A stretch of 64,000 nt of DNA from Rhizobium sp. (GTDB lineage: Bacteria; Pseudomonadota; Alphaproteobacteria; Rhizobiales; Rhizobiaceae), in assembly GCA_003527225.1 (NCBI GenBank), contig DPXQ01000139.1:14781-78780 (forward strand), written 5' to 3'. Every line of letters starts with the position of its first letter. Positions within the stretch are counted from its first letter, which is position 1. Below are positions 36,513-46,185 of this stretch, piece after piece. The notes below the pieces were generated by a model. It saw nothing but the letters and a program-made list of their open reading frames with translations. It was not told where the DNA came from and made no database searches. The position numbers and the translations under genes were made by a program.

Positions 36513-37463
36513 TCAGAATTTGCCCTTGAGGCCGAACGAGATCGACATCGCCTGGAAGTCCGCGCCGGCTCCGTCTTCCTGAGAGCCGACCTTGCTGCCG
36601 GTCGTCGTGTCATAGAACTCCATGTCGCCGCGCGCGTGGAACACACGTTCGAACGATCCGGAGACATAGAGCGACGCCATGGATGTCAGTTCGTAGTTCA
36701 TGGCAACATTGGCGCCGATGGTGGGCGCCATGTTCATGGTGTCATAGAACCGCAGGCTGCGCATCCAGTGGTCGTCGATATCGTCGATGCCGAAGCTCAA
36801 ACCGCCCTGCAACCCGCCGCTGATGGTGAACTTGCCGACATTGTGTTCGCCACTCACGCTAAGGAAGCCGACTGGGATCTTCTGCTGGTAGCTGATGCCT
36901 TTCTCGCCATCGGGGAAATTGCCGGAGAGGTCGCGGAAGGCAGGGTCGCCGCTGGAATAGATGAAGGATCCGCCATAGGCGGTCCACTTGACATCCGTGT
37001 AGCGGAAGCCGGCGCCGATATCGAAGCTGGTGGTTTCGTTTTTGAAGACTTCGCGATCGATCTCGACCGAGCCGCTGAGATAGTGGTCGAGCTGCGTATC
37101 CGGGTGGATCGAGCGCTCGCTCCAGTCATCATACATGGAGCTCAGCCAGTCATAGTCGACCATATGGCCGTCACCGCCGGTGCCGACGTTGAAACTGCCC
37201 TTGACGCTCCAGCTCTTGTCGATCTGCGCATCGAGACCGAGGGTATAGAGGGTCACGCCCTTGCTTTCCCAGTCGAGCTGGCTCAGTTTGTGGCTGCCCG
37301 AATAGACGAACTCGCCGGCCTTGATGTTGGCAAGGCCGATACCGCCGGAGATCGCAAAGGCTCCGTCCGGCGATGCGAAGAGATTGTCGTCCGCTGCTGC
37401 GAGCGACGGTGCCGCGAGGACAAGACAAGAGAGTGCTGCGGCTTTGATGCGTAACGGCTTCAT
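36513..37463 (-). CDS. omptin-family outer-membrane protease
   Basis: A 316-aa outer-membrane protein with a signal peptide cut near SLAAA-DD. The sequence follows the omptin pattern throughout: SQLDW, GHMVDYDW, HPDTQLDHY, GGSFIYSS and the C-terminal barrel strand ISFGLKGKF ending in Phe. The active-site residues of OmpT (Asp83, Asp85, Asp210, His212) correspond to Asp103, Asp105, Asp230 and His232, all present. Omptins cleave between basic residues and need LPS for activity. The upstream 263 bp contains an A/T-rich patch (ttttatatcaatag) that may be the promoter. Confidence 0.9.
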   Translation of the reverse strand: MKPLRIKAAALSCLVLAAPSLAAADDNLFASPDGAFAISGGIGLANIKAGEFVYSGSHKLSQLDWESKGVTLYTLGLDAQIDKSWSVKGSFNVGTGGDGHMVDYDWLSSMYDDWSERSIHPDTQLDHYLSGSVEIDREVFKNETTSFDIGAGFRYTDVKWTAYGGSFIYSSGDPAFRDLSGNFPDGEKGISYQQKIPVGFLSVSGEHNVGKFTISGGLQGGLSFGIDDIDDHWMRSLRFYDTMNMAPTIGANVAMNYELTSMASLYVSGSFERVFHARGDMEFYDTTTGSKVGSQEDGAGADFQAMSISFGLKGKF

Positions 37464-37726
37464 TTAAACGATCCCTTTTTTGCAGAAACCCAGTGGATTT
37501 CGCGCGAAGATACGAATTCGCCATTTTATATCAATAGCTTGGGTCGACCACTTTTGAGTCTTGTCAGGTCCAATAATGGGCCCAATTTCGGACGGTCGCC
37601 AAAGCGAAGACTCTCCGACTTTACGTTTTGCGCTCGAAACCGCCCGAAGGCTTGCAACGCCGAGTTCAGGGCTTGCCGCTATCCTCTTTTTCGATGACTG
37701 TGGCGACCGCCAGCGGAGGTTCAAAG

Positions 37727-38518
37727 ATGCCGGACAATGAGCGGAAATGGGCTTTGGTGACGGGAGCGACGGGCGGGCTCGGTCAGGCCTTTTGTGAAGC
37801 TTTGGCAGAGAGGGGCTACAATCTCGTGCTGTCGGCGCGACACCTCGATGCGCTCGAGGCGCTTGCCGGACGACTTCGTTCCGCCCATGGGGTCGAGGTC
37901 GTGGCCGAAGCTGCAGATCTTGCGGAGCCGAATTCTGCGCGCGCGCTGAAAAGCGCGATCGACGCGCGCGGTATTGCTATCGAGACACTGATCAACAATG
38001 CGGGCTTTGGTGTGCAAGGCGAGTTCCGATCTCAGCCGATCGAACGTATAGACGGTATGATTGCGGTCAATGTCCTGGTGCTGACGGAACTCACTCACGC
38101 ATTCGCGAACGATATGGCGGCCCGCGGCGGCGGCCATATCATGCTTCTGGCCAGCACCGCGGCCTTCGAGCCGATCCCCGGCTATGCCGTCTATGCCGCG
38201 ACCAAGGCCTACGTCCTGTCGCTTGCCCATGCACTCAACAGAGAGCTTCGCCGCTGCAAGGTCGTCGTGACCGCGCTTTGCCCGGGTCCGACGGAGACCG
38301 CTTTCTTCACCAATGCCGGCCACACGATCAGGGCCGGAACACAGGCGATCATGATGAAACCGGAGCCCGTTGCCGAAATCGGGTTGACGGCACTCTATGG
38401 GGGGAAGGCGAGCGTCGTCGCCGGCGTCTTCAACCGCATCATCGCGTTCTCGATGCGTCTGGCTCCGAGGACGCTTCAGGCAAGGGTGGCGGCGGTCTTC
38501 ATGGGCGCCAAAAAATAG
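37727..38518 (+). CDS. SDR-family oxidoreductase
   Basis: A 263-aa short-chain dehydrogenase of the classical type. ALVTGATGGLG is the cofactor motif, NNAGFG follows, and the catalytic residues are a Ser in LLASTAAF and Tyr/Lys in YAATK. It has a C-terminal extension (about 225-263) with a hydrophobic amphipathic stretch that could bind membranes. The start at 37727 is set by ggaggt 6 bp upstream; longer in-frame starts lack a ribosome-binding site. The substrate is unknown. It is convergent with purN, 9 bp away. Confidence 0.86.
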   Translation: MPDNERKWALVTGATGGLGQAFCEALAERGYNLVLSARHLDALEALAGRLRSAHGVEVVAEAADLAEPNSARALKSAIDARGIAIETLINNAGFGVQGEFRSQPIERIDGMIAVNVLVLTELTHAFANDMAARGGGHIMLLASTAAFEPIPGYAVYAATKAYVLSLAHALNRELRRCKVVVTALCPGPTETAFFTNAGHTIRAGTQAIMMKPEPVAEIGLTALYGGKASVVAGVFNRIIAFSMRLAPRTLQARVAAVFMGAKK

Positions 38519-38527
38519 CGCGATCCC

Positions 38528-39184
38528 TTAAGCGGAAATCAGCGTCGCAGCCGGATCTCCGGCAAAACCAAGCCGTTCGACCCGTCCATCGGCGAGCATC
38601 CGCACCTTGCCCTCGGCAAGCAGCCTGAGCGCCAGGGGATAGGTCCGGTGTTCGACCGTCAGCACCCTTGCCGCGAGGCTGTCGGCCGTGTCGTCGGGAA
38701 GAACGGGAACCACGGCCTGCGCGACGACCGGTCCCTCGTCCATGCCCTCGGTGACGAAATGAACGGTGCATCCGGCGATCTTCATGCCGGCCTTGATCGC
38801 GCGGTCATGGGTGTGCAGTCCCGGGAAGAGCGGCAGGAGGGACGGATGGATATTGAGAATGCGCCCCGCATAGCGATGGATGAAGTCACCCGAGAGCAGC
38901 CGCATATAGCCGGCGAGACACAGGATGTCGGGCTGCAGTTGGTCGAGAGCTCCGATGATCGCGGCCTCGTGCTCGGCCTTGCCTGCATAGGCCTTGCGCT
39001 CGAACACGAACGTCGCGATACCCTGTGCGGAGGCCTTGGCCAGGCCGCCGGCCGTTGGTTTGTCGGAAATCACTCCGACGATTTCGGCCGGAAAATCCGG
39101 CTTCTGCGTTGCTGCAAGCAGCGCCATCATGTTGGAGCCGCCGCCGGAAATGAAGACGACGACGCGTTTGCGCGGGGCGGTCAT
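38528..39184 (-). CDS. purN: phosphoribosylglycinamide formyltransferase PurN
   Basis: Folate-dependent enzyme that formylates GAR to FGAR in de novo purine synthesis. It is 218 aa. Family motifs are [11 protein letters not shown] at the N-terminus, the phosphate-binding and catalytic region [16 protein letters not shown] with the Asn-His pair, and [14 protein letters not shown] with the catalytic Asp. Its start overlaps the purM stop by 4 bp (ATGA), so purM-purN are translationally coupled consecutive pathway genes. Confidence 0.96.
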   Translation of the reverse strand: MTAPRKRVVVFISGGGSNMMALLAATQKPDFPAEIVGVISDKPTAGGLAKASAQGIATFVFERKAYAGKAEHEAAIIGALDQLQPDILCLAGYMRLLSGDFIHRYAGRILNIHPSLLPLFPGLHTHDRAIKAGMKIAGCTVHFVTEGMDEGPVVAQAVVPVLPDDTADSLAARVLTVEHRTYPLALRLLAEGKVRMLADGRVERLGFAGDPAATLISA

Positions 39185-40254
39185 AGGGCGAGCGTGCCCT
39201 TGTAGACGGTTCCCGGCGCACCTTCGGCACGCGCAACCATGCGGCCAAGGGTAACGACCGTCTCACCCTCGTCGGTGAGGACTTCGGCGACGCGGGCTGC
39301 ATCCTTTTCGGCCACAACAACGATCATGCCGACGCCGCAGTTGAAGGTGCGCAGCATTTCGTTCTGCGCGACGCCGCCCGTTTTAGCGAGCCACGAGAAC
39401 ACCGGCGGCACGGATATGGCGGAGAGGTTGATCTCGGCAGCCAGGTGCTTCGGAAGCACGCGCGGAATGTTTTCCGGAAAGCCGCCGCCGGTGATATGGG
39501 CAAGCGCCTTCAGTGCGCCCGTTTCGCGGATCGCCTTCAGGAGCGGCTTCACATAGATACGGGTGGGCGTGAGCAGGGCCGCGCCCAGGCTCGCGCCATT
39601 GGCAAAGGGTGCCAGTGCATCCCAGGCAAGTCCGGAAAGCTCGACGATCTTGCGCACCAGCGAAAAGCCGTTGGAATGGACGCCGGACGAGGCGAGCCCG
39701 AGGATCACATCGCCCTCGGCGATGTCGCCCGCCGGAAGCAGCTGTCCCCGTTCGGCCGCGCCCACGGCAAAGCCCGCCAGATCGTAGTCGCCGCCCTTGT
39801 ACATGCCGGGCATTTCCGCCGTTTCACCGCCGATCAGTGCGCATCCGGCCTCGCGGCAACCGGCCGCGATGCCGCCGACGATGGCCGCACCCTGGTCCGG
39901 ATCGAGTTTGCCGGTGGCGAAATAATCGAGGAAGAACAGCGGTTCCGCGCCCTGGACAACCAGATCGTTGACGCACATGGCCACGAGGTCGATGCCGACG
40001 GTGTCGTGGATACCTGCATCGATGGCAATCTTGAGTTTGGTTCCGACGCCGTCATTGGCCGCGACGAGGACCGGATCGGTAAACCCGGCCGCCTTGAGGT
40101 CGAACAAGCCGCCGAAGCCGCCGATCTCGCCGTCGGCCCCCGGCCGCCGTGTCGAGCGCACCGCCGGCTTGATTTTCTCCACCAGCAGGTTGCCGGCGTC
40201 GATGTCCACACCGGCGTCGCTATAGGTCAGCCCATTGCGTTCGGATTGGGTCAT
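39181..40254 (-). CDS. purM: phosphoribosylformylglycinamidine cyclo-ligase PurM
   Basis: ATP-dependent ring closure of FGAM to AIR in purine synthesis. It is 357 aa from the ATG at 40254, chosen because GGAGG lies 6 bp upstream; the preceding ATG at 40257 is too close. [36 protein letters not shown] and the C-terminal FNCGVGM are family motifs. It is divergent from perM-hdaA, an arrangement kept in many alphaproteobacteria. Confidence 0.96.
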   Translation of the reverse strand: MTQSERNGLTYSDAGVDIDAGNLLVEKIKPAVRSTRRPGADGEIGGFGGLFDLKAAGFTDPVLVAANDGVGTKLKIAIDAGIHDTVGIDLVAMCVNDLVVQGAEPLFFLDYFATGKLDPDQGAAIVGGIAAGCREAGCALIGGETAEMPGMYKGGDYDLAGFAVGAAERGQLLPAGDIAEGDVILGLASSGVHSNGFSLVRKIVELSGLAWDALAPFANGASLGAALLTPTRIYVKPLLKAIRETGALKALAHITGGGFPENIPRVLPKHLAAEINLSAISVPPVFSWLAKTGGVAQNEMLRTFNCGVGMIVVVAEKDAARVAEVLTDEGETVVTLGRMVARAEGAPGTVYKGTLAL

Positions 40255-40447
40255 CATGTGCCTCCGCTGCATCGAGAGTGTTTGGCTCGCCATTGCATGA
40301 CAGGGCGCGATATGCAAGCTGGATGGTGTCTGTTCATTGCTTTTCTGCAGGTTTTGTGGCCCATCTGGAGGTCGTTGCCGGTTGATTTCCCGGCCGGCGC
40401 TGCGAAGAGGACGGCAGTCGGGCATTGGTGATCCTGTCGGCCTGGCC

Positions 40448-40476
40448 TTGACCATGCTTTCCAGCTCATTCTATTT
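40448..40476 (+). promoter_or_regulatory. candidate sigma-70-type promoter for perM-hdaA
   Basis: TTGACC (40448-40453) and CTATTT (40471-40476) are separated by 17 bp, close to the rhizobial housekeeping consensus (CTTGAC, about 17 bp, CTATAT). It lies 66 bp upstream of the perM ATG inside the 284-bp purM-perM divergent region, in which no gene is otherwise visible. Confidence 0.45.
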
Positions 40477-40541
40477 CCTGTTACGGCTGTGGGCCAAATG
40501 TATTCGCGACGATAGGCCAACCGCACGAAGGGGATTTGGGC

Positions 40542-41666
40542 ATGATACAACACATCAGCGGAGCGGGACTGAGACGCCAGCTTTTGTTCTGGTTGATAAC
40601 TCTTGCCCTGGTCGTCATCTTTCTCTTCATGTTCCGGACGATTTTGTTGCCTTTCGTGGCCGGGATGGCGCTTGCCTATTTCCTTGATCCGGTCGCCGAT
40701 CGGCTCGAGCGTCTGGGGCTCAGCCGGATGATGGCGACGAGTGTCATTCTGGTCGCCTTCATCATTGTCTTCGTCCTGGCGCTGATGATCATCATCCCCG
40801 TGCTCGCAAGCCAGCTCAACGAATTCATTCAACGCGTTCCGGGCTACATCTCGGAGCTGCAGAGCTTCATCGCCAGATCGAATGCCGCCTGGTTGCCGGA
40901 ATGGCTGGATGGCCAGATGGGGACCATCAAGGAGAATTTTTCCAAGCTGCTGACGGAGGGGGCAGGCTTCGTCGGCACGCTGGTGGCCCAGATATGGAAT
41001 TCCGGCAAGGCCCTCGTGGACATCGCCGCCCTCCTGGTGGTGACCCCGGTGGTCGCCTTCTATCTCCTGCTCGATTGGGATCGCATGACGGCGAAGGTCG
41101 ACGACTGGATCCCCCGCAATCAGGTGGCCGCGGTGCGTCAGATCGCACGCGAGATGGACCGCACGATCGCCGGCTTCGTGCGCGGGCAGGGGTCCGTTTG
41201 CCTGATTCTCGGCATCTACTATGCCGTCGGACTGTCACTGATCGGGCTCAATTTCGGCCTCCTCATCGGCTTCTTCACGGGCATGATCACATTCATCCCC
41301 TATGTAGGCTCGACTGTCGGCCTGGTTCTGGCGGTCGGCGTGGCCCTCGTCCAGTTCTGGCCGGATTACGTCCATCTGGTCATTGTTTTGATCTTCTTCT
41401 TCTCCGGCCAGTTCATCGAGGGCAATATCCTGCAGCCCAAGCTCGTCGGCTCCAGCGTCGGCCTGCATCCGGTCTGGCTGATGTTCGCGCTTTTCGCGTT
41501 TGGCGCCCTCTTCGGCTTCGTCGGTGTCCTTGTTGCCGTTCCGGCGGCAGCCGCCGTCGGTGTTCTTGTCCGTTTCGCGCTGGCGCGGTATCTTGAAAGC
41601 GATTTGTATTACGGGCAGACGCCAATTCGAGACGAAGAGCGCGACCCCGGCGTGTCAGAGAAATAA
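40542..41666 (+). CDS. AI-2E family transporter (PerM-type membrane protein)
   Basis: A 374-aa polytopic protein with about seven or eight membrane segments. PF01594-type features include DPVADRLERLGLSR, VAFYLLLDWDR and the signature FSGQFIEGNILQPKLVGSSVGLHPVW. Family members export AI-2 or act as ion/permease-like proteins; the substrate here is unknown. The ATG at 40542 has aagggga 7 bp upstream. Its stop abuts the hdaA start, so the two are cotranscribed. Confidence 0.9.
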   Translation: MIQHISGAGLRRQLLFWLITLALVVIFLFMFRTILLPFVAGMALAYFLDPVADRLERLGLSRMMATSVILVAFIIVFVLALMIIIPVLASQLNEFIQRVPGYISELQSFIARSNAAWLPEWLDGQMGTIKENFSKLLTEGAGFVGTLVAQIWNSGKALVDIAALLVVTPVVAFYLLLDWDRMTAKVDDWIPRNQVAAVRQIAREMDRTIAGFVRGQGSVCLILGIYYAVGLSLIGLNFGLLIGFFTGMITFIPYVGSTVGLVLAVGVALVQFWPDYVHLVIVLIFFFSGQFIEGNILQPKLVGSSVGLHPVWLMFALFAFGALFGFVGVLVAVPAAAAVGVLVRFALARYLESDLYYGQTPIRDEERDPGVSEK

Positions 41667-42380
41667 ATGAGTGAATTCAAGAAGGTCGAGACGAAGTTGA
41701 AGGCGGGCGAACAACTGCCGCTCGTATTCGGCCATACGGCGGCGACCGGTCGCGATGATCTTTTGGTGTCGGAGCGCCTGGCGGCTGCCGTTGCGATCAT
41801 TGATTCCTGGCCGTCCTGGCCATCCCCCGTCGTGATCCTTGCCGGTCCGGCCGGCTCGGGAAAGTCGCATCTGGCGCAGATTTGGCGCCAGCAGAGTGGA
41901 GCCGCCGACATTCATCCCATATCCGGCTCGCAGGCGGCGCGTTCCGCCGCAGCGGGCGCGGTGTTGTTCGAGGATGCCGATCGCGAGGGCTTCGACGAGG
42001 TCGAGCTTTTCCATGTCATCAACAGTGTGCGCGAAGGCGGCACCAGCCTGCTGATGACCTCGCGCAGTTGGCCGCTCTCCTGGCCGGTGGCGCTTCCTGA
42101 TCTGCGTTCGAGGCTCAAGGCCGCGACCATGGTCGAGATCGGCTCGCCGGACGAGGCACTGCTGTCGCAATTGATCACGAAACTCTTTGCCGATCGCCAG
42201 CTCAACATAGATGACAAGATTGTCGGCTACATCGTGCAGCGGATGGAACGGTCCTTCGCCTCGGCGCAGGAGATCGTGGAGCGGGTCGACCGTCTGGCAT
42301 TGTCGCGCCGGTCGCGGATTTCACGAAGCCTCGTGTCTGACGTTCTGAACGAGCTCTATGAGGCCGATGATCACGAATGA
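41667..42380 (+). CDS. hdaA: DnaA regulatory inactivator HdaA
   Basis: A 237-aa AAA+ protein related to the DnaA ATPase domain. The N-terminal QLPLVF (about 17-22) matches the clamp-binding motif through which Hda proteins load onto the beta sliding clamp. Walker A is GPAGSGKSHL (about 60-69) and the Walker B-like strand is AVLFEDADR. It has no DnaA DNA-binding domain. It stimulates DnaA-ATP hydrolysis after replication starts. It follows perM directly and precedes ppk, as in other alphaproteobacteria. Confidence 0.9.
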   Translation: MSEFKKVETKLKAGEQLPLVFGHTAATGRDDLLVSERLAAAVAIIDSWPSWPSPVVILAGPAGSGKSHLAQIWRQQSGAADIHPISGSQAARSAAAGAVLFEDADREGFDEVELFHVINSVREGGTSLLMTSRSWPLSWPVALPDLRSRLKAATMVEIGSPDEALLSQLITKLFADRQLNIDDKIVGYIVQRMERSFASAQEIVERVDRLALSRRSRISRSLVSDVLNELYEADDHE

Positions 42381-42443
42381 ATGTCACAGTGTCGTCGCTA
42401 AACTGTTATACTTCGCCCAGGATGGCGAACGAAGGGCGGAAAA

Positions 42444-44636
42444 ATGGATTCGGTTGTGACTGGGACGAGTGCGGGCGGCGTCGCGGATGGCACTGAGCAG
42501 GAAGATCTGCTGACCAGCCCTTCGCGCTTCATCAACCGGGAATTCTCCTGGCTCCAGTTCAATCGCCGTGTGCTCGAGGAAACGCTGAATACCGCGCATC
42601 CGTTGCTGGAGCGCGTCAGGTTCCTCTCGATTTCGGCAACCAATCTGGACGAGTTCTTCATGGTCCGCGTCGCCGGCCTAGAAGGGCAGGTGCGTCAGGG
42701 GATCACCGTCAGGAGTCCCGACGGCAAGACACCGCTGGAGCAGCTGGAGGATATTCTCAAGGAAATCGATAACCTGCAGATGGAGCAGCAGGCGTCGCTT
42801 GCCGTCCTGCAGCAATACCTTGCCAAGGAAGACATCCTGATCGTGCGTCCGGCAGCCCTTTCGGAAGACGATCGCCTCTGGATCGAGAGCGAATTCGAGG
42901 AGGCGATCTTTCCGGTCCTGACCCCGCTGTCGATCGACCCCGCCCATCCGTTTCCTTTCATCCCGAACCTCGGCTTCTCCATGGGCTTGCAACTCGAAAG
43001 CAAGCGCGGCCGCGAGCCGATGACGGCGCTGCTGCGCCTCCCGACAACCCTCGATCGCTTCATCCGTCTTCCTGACGAGAAGGCGACCATCCGCTACATC
43101 ACGCTCGAAGACGTGGTCGGCATGTTCATTCACCGCCTCTATCCGGGATATGAGGTCACCGGCTTCGGCACGTTCCGTATCATTCGAGACAGCGATATCG
43201 AAGTCGAGGAAGAGGCCGAGGATCTCGTGCGCTACTTCGAGACGGCGCTGAAGCGTCGCCGTCGCGGCTCGGTGATCCGCATCGAGACGGATTCGGAAAT
43301 GCCGGCGACGCTGCGCCAGTTCGTCGTCCATGAACTGGGCGTGCCCGACAACCGCGTCGCGGTCCTGCCGGGCCTGCTGGCCCTGAACACCATTTCCGAG
43401 ATCGCCAACGCGCCGCGCGACGATTTGCGCTTCGAGCCCTACAATGCGCGCTTTCCCGAGCGCGTGCGCGAGCATGCCGGCGACTGCCTGGCGGCGATCC
43501 GGGAGAAGGACATGATTGTCCACCATCCCTATGAGAGCTTTGACGTGGTGGTGCAGTTCCTGCTCCAGGCGGCCCGCGATCCGGACGTTCTCGCGATCAA
43601 GCAGACGCTCTACCGGACCTCGAACGACAGCCCGATCGTGCGCGCCCTGATAGATGCCGCCGACGCCGGAAAATCGGTGACGGCGCTGGTCGAGTTGAAG
43701 GCCCGTTTCGACGAGGAGGCCAATATCCGCTGGGCGCGCGATCTGGAGCGCGCTGGCGTGCAGGTCGTGTTCGGCTTCATCGAGCTGAAGACCCATGCCA
43801 AGATGTCGATGGTGGTGCGCCGCGAAGACGGCAAGCTCAGAACCTATTGCCATCTCGGCACCGGCAACTATCATCCGGTCACCGCCAAGATCTACACCGA
43901 CCTGTCCTTCTTCACCTGCAATCCGAAGATCGCCCATGACATGGCGAATATCTTCAACTTCATCACCGGCTACGGCGAGCCGGAAGAGGGCATGAAGCTG
44001 GCGGTCTCTCCGCATACGCTGCGTCCGCGCATTCTGAAGCATATCGAGGAAGAGACGGTCAACGCCAAGGCCGGCCGTCCATCCGCCATCTGGATGAAGA
44101 TGAACTCGCTGGTCGATCCGGAGATCATCGATGCGCTCTATCGCGCAAGCCAAGCCGGCGTCGACGTCGATCTGGTCGTGCGCGGCATCTGCTGCCTGCG
44201 CCCGCAGGTGCCCGGTCTCTCCGACAACATCCGCGTGAAGTCGATCGTCGGCCGCTTCCTCGAGCATAGCCGCATCTTCTGCTTCGGCAACGGTCACGGG
44301 CTGCCATCGGAAAAGGCGCTGGTCTACATCGGTTCGGCGGACATGATGCCGCGCAATCTCGACCGCCGCGTGGAGACGCTCGTTCCGCTCATAAATCCCA
44401 CGGTGCACGAGCAGGTTCTTTCACAGATTATGCTCGGCAACCTGATTGACAACCAGCAGAGCTACGAGATACTGCCCGACGGTACATCCCGGCGGATGGA
44501 AGTGCGGCCGGGCGAGGAACCGTTCAATGCACAGCAGTATTTCATGACCAATCCGAGCCTTTCCGGACGGGGTGAAGCTTTGAAATCGAGTGCGCCGAAA
44601 CTGATGGCCGGGCTGATCTCCGGCCGGAAAAAATAA
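42444..44636 (+). CDS. ppk: polyphosphate kinase PPK1
   Basis: Reversibly polymerises the gamma phosphate of ATP into polyphosphate through a phospho-histidine intermediate. It is 730 aa. The N-domain begins [17 protein letters not shown], and the catalytic domains contain [25 protein letters not shown] and HLGTGNYHP with the phosphorylated histidine region, then [17 protein letters not shown]. It is followed 11 bp later by ppx, so synthesis and breakdown of polyphosphate are encoded together. Confidence 0.97.
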   Translation: MDSVVTGTSAGGVADGTEQEDLLTSPSRFINREFSWLQFNRRVLEETLNTAHPLLERVRFLSISATNLDEFFMVRVAGLEGQVRQGITVRSPDGKTPLEQLEDILKEIDNLQMEQQASLAVLQQYLAKEDILIVRPAALSEDDRLWIESEFEEAIFPVLTPLSIDPAHPFPFIPNLGFSMGLQLESKRGREPMTALLRLPTTLDRFIRLPDEKATIRYITLEDVVGMFIHRLYPGYEVTGFGTFRIIRDSDIEVEEEAEDLVRYFETALKRRRRGSVIRIETDSEMPATLRQFVVHELGVPDNRVAVLPGLLALNTISEIANAPRDDLRFEPYNARFPERVREHAGDCLAAIREKDMIVHHPYESFDVVVQFLLQAARDPDVLAIKQTLYRTSNDSPIVRALIDAADAGKSVTALVELKARFDEEANIRWARDLERAGVQVVFGFIELKTHAKMSMVVRREDGKLRTYCHLGTGNYHPVTAKIYTDLSFFTCNPKIAHDMANIFNFITGYGEPEEGMKLAVSPHTLRPRILKHIEEETVNAKAGRPSAIWMKMNSLVDPEIIDALYRASQAGVDVDLVVRGICCLRPQVPGLSDNIRVKSIVGRFLEHSRIFCFGNGHGLPSEKALVYIGSADMMPRNLDRRVETLVPLINPTVHEQVLSQIMLGNLIDNQQSYEILPDGTSRRMEVRPGEEPFNAQQYFMTNPSLSGRGEALKSSAPKLMAGLISGRKK

Positions 44637-44647
44637 ACTGGAACTTC

Positions 44648-46168
44648 ATGACAAGATCTGAAGCGCAGGGGCGCCTGCCTGGAATCGCCCCTGTCTCCGT
44701 TGTTGACATCGGTTCGAACTCCGTCCGCCTCGTCATTTACGAAGGCTTGTCGAGAGCGCCGACCATTCTATTCAACGAGAAGGTCATGTGCGGTCTCGGC
44801 AAGGGGCTCGCCTCGACCGGACGCATGGACGACGAGGGCGTCCCGCGGGCGCTTGCAGCGCTTCGCCGCTTCCGTGCCTTGTCCGAGCAGGCCCGCGCTA
44901 CCGCTATGTATGTGCTGGCGACGGCAGCTGCCCGCGAGGCCGCGAACGGCCCGGATTTCATTCGCGAGGCGGAGAACATCCTCGGACATAAGATCGGAGT
45001 CCTCACCGGCGAGCAGGAAGCGCTCTATTCGGCATTCGGCGTCGTCAGCGGCTTTTACTCCCCCGACGGCATCGCCGGCGACCTCGGAGGCGGTTCGCTC
45101 GAACTGATCGATATCAAGGGGCGGGACCTCGGCAAGGGGATAACCCTTCCGCTCGGCGGCTTGCGTCTGTCGGAAACGGCCGGCGGCTCTATCTCCAAGG
45201 CGAGGAGCCTGGCGCGCAAGCTGATCAAATCCGTTAAACTGCTGGAAAAGGGCGAAGGGCGGACCTTTTACGCCGTCGGCGGAACCTGGCGAAATGTCGC
45301 CAAGCTCCACATGGAAATGCGCAAATATCCGCTGCATATGATGCAGGGCTACGAGCTGCCGCGCGACGAGATCGCCGCGTTTCTCGATGAGATCATCGCG
45401 AACGGCGATTCCCGCGATCCCGCCTGGTCCGCCGTCTCCAAGAGCCGGCGGGCGCTCTTGCCGTTCGGCGCCGTGGCCATGCGCGAGGTGCTCGACGCGA
45501 TGAAGCCGACAAGCGTCTGTTTCTCGGCCCAGGGCGTGCGCGAAGGCTATCTCTATTCCCTGTTGCCTGAGGAAGACCGGTCTGTTGATCCCCTCATCGC
45601 GGCAGCCGACGAACTGGCGATCCTGAGGGCGCGTTCGCCGGAGCATGCGCGCGAACTGGCCGAATGGACCGGTCGCATGATGCCCTATTTCGACGTCGTG
45701 GAAACGGTAGAGGAAGGCCGCTACCGGCAAGCCGCCTGCCTGCTTGCCGATATCAGCTGGCGGGCTCATCCGGACTATCGCGGCCTGCAGGCGCTCAACG
45801 TGATCGCCCATTCATCGTTCATCGGGATCACCCATCCGGGCCGCGCATTCATCGCCCTTGCCAATTACTACCGCTTCGAAGGCCTATATGATGATGGGCA
45901 GACGGGGCCGCTCGCCACGATCGCCACCCAGCGCCTGCTGGAACGCGCCAAGCTGCTCGGCGGCCTGCTGAGGGTCGTCTACCTGTTCTCGGCCTCCATG
46001 CCGGGGATCGTGCATAACCTCACCTTCGAACGCTCGCGGAATCCGGACCTGGACCTCGAATTCGTCGTGCCGCCGCAATATCGCACTCTCGCCGGCGAAA
46101 GACTCGATGGCCGCTTGCAGCAACTGGCGAAGCTGACTGGCAAGCGGCTTGCGTTCAGGTTCGAATAG
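44648..46168 (+). CDS. ppx: exopolyphosphatase (Ppx/GppA family)
   Basis: Removes terminal phosphates from polyphosphate, or hydrolyses pppGpp; the family covers both. It is 506 aa with the actin-like ATPase fold: VVDIGSNSVRLVIYEG (N-terminal phosphate loop), AGDLGGGSLELIDI (second loop), and a C-terminal HD-like helical region (about 310-500). Coupling to ppk favours the exopolyphosphatase role. It is convergent with the DUF2891 gene, 17 bp away. Confidence 0.94.
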   Translation: MTRSEAQGRLPGIAPVSVVDIGSNSVRLVIYEGLSRAPTILFNEKVMCGLGKGLASTGRMDDEGVPRALAALRRFRALSEQARATAMYVLATAAAREAANGPDFIREAENILGHKIGVLTGEQEALYSAFGVVSGFYSPDGIAGDLGGGSLELIDIKGRDLGKGITLPLGGLRLSETAGGSISKARSLARKLIKSVKLLEKGEGRTFYAVGGTWRNVAKLHMEMRKYPLHMMQGYELPRDEIAAFLDEIIANGDSRDPAWSAVSKSRRALLPFGAVAMREVLDAMKPTSVCFSAQGVREGYLYSLLPEEDRSVDPLIAAADELAILRARSPEHARELAEWTGRMMPYFDVVETVEEGRYRQAACLLADISWRAHPDYRGLQALNVIAHSSFIGITHPGRAFIALANYYRFEGLYDDGQTGPLATIATQRLLERAKLLGGLLRVVYLFSASMPGIVHNLTFERSRNPDLDLEFVVPPQYRTLAGERLDGRLQQLAKLTGKRLAFRFE

Positions 46169-46185
46169 TCAGTCCGCGACTGGCA

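Noticed and set aside
42678..44408. Minus-strand frame of 576 codons opposite ppk
   Set aside because: It is a mirror of ppk codon usage, with no motif support.
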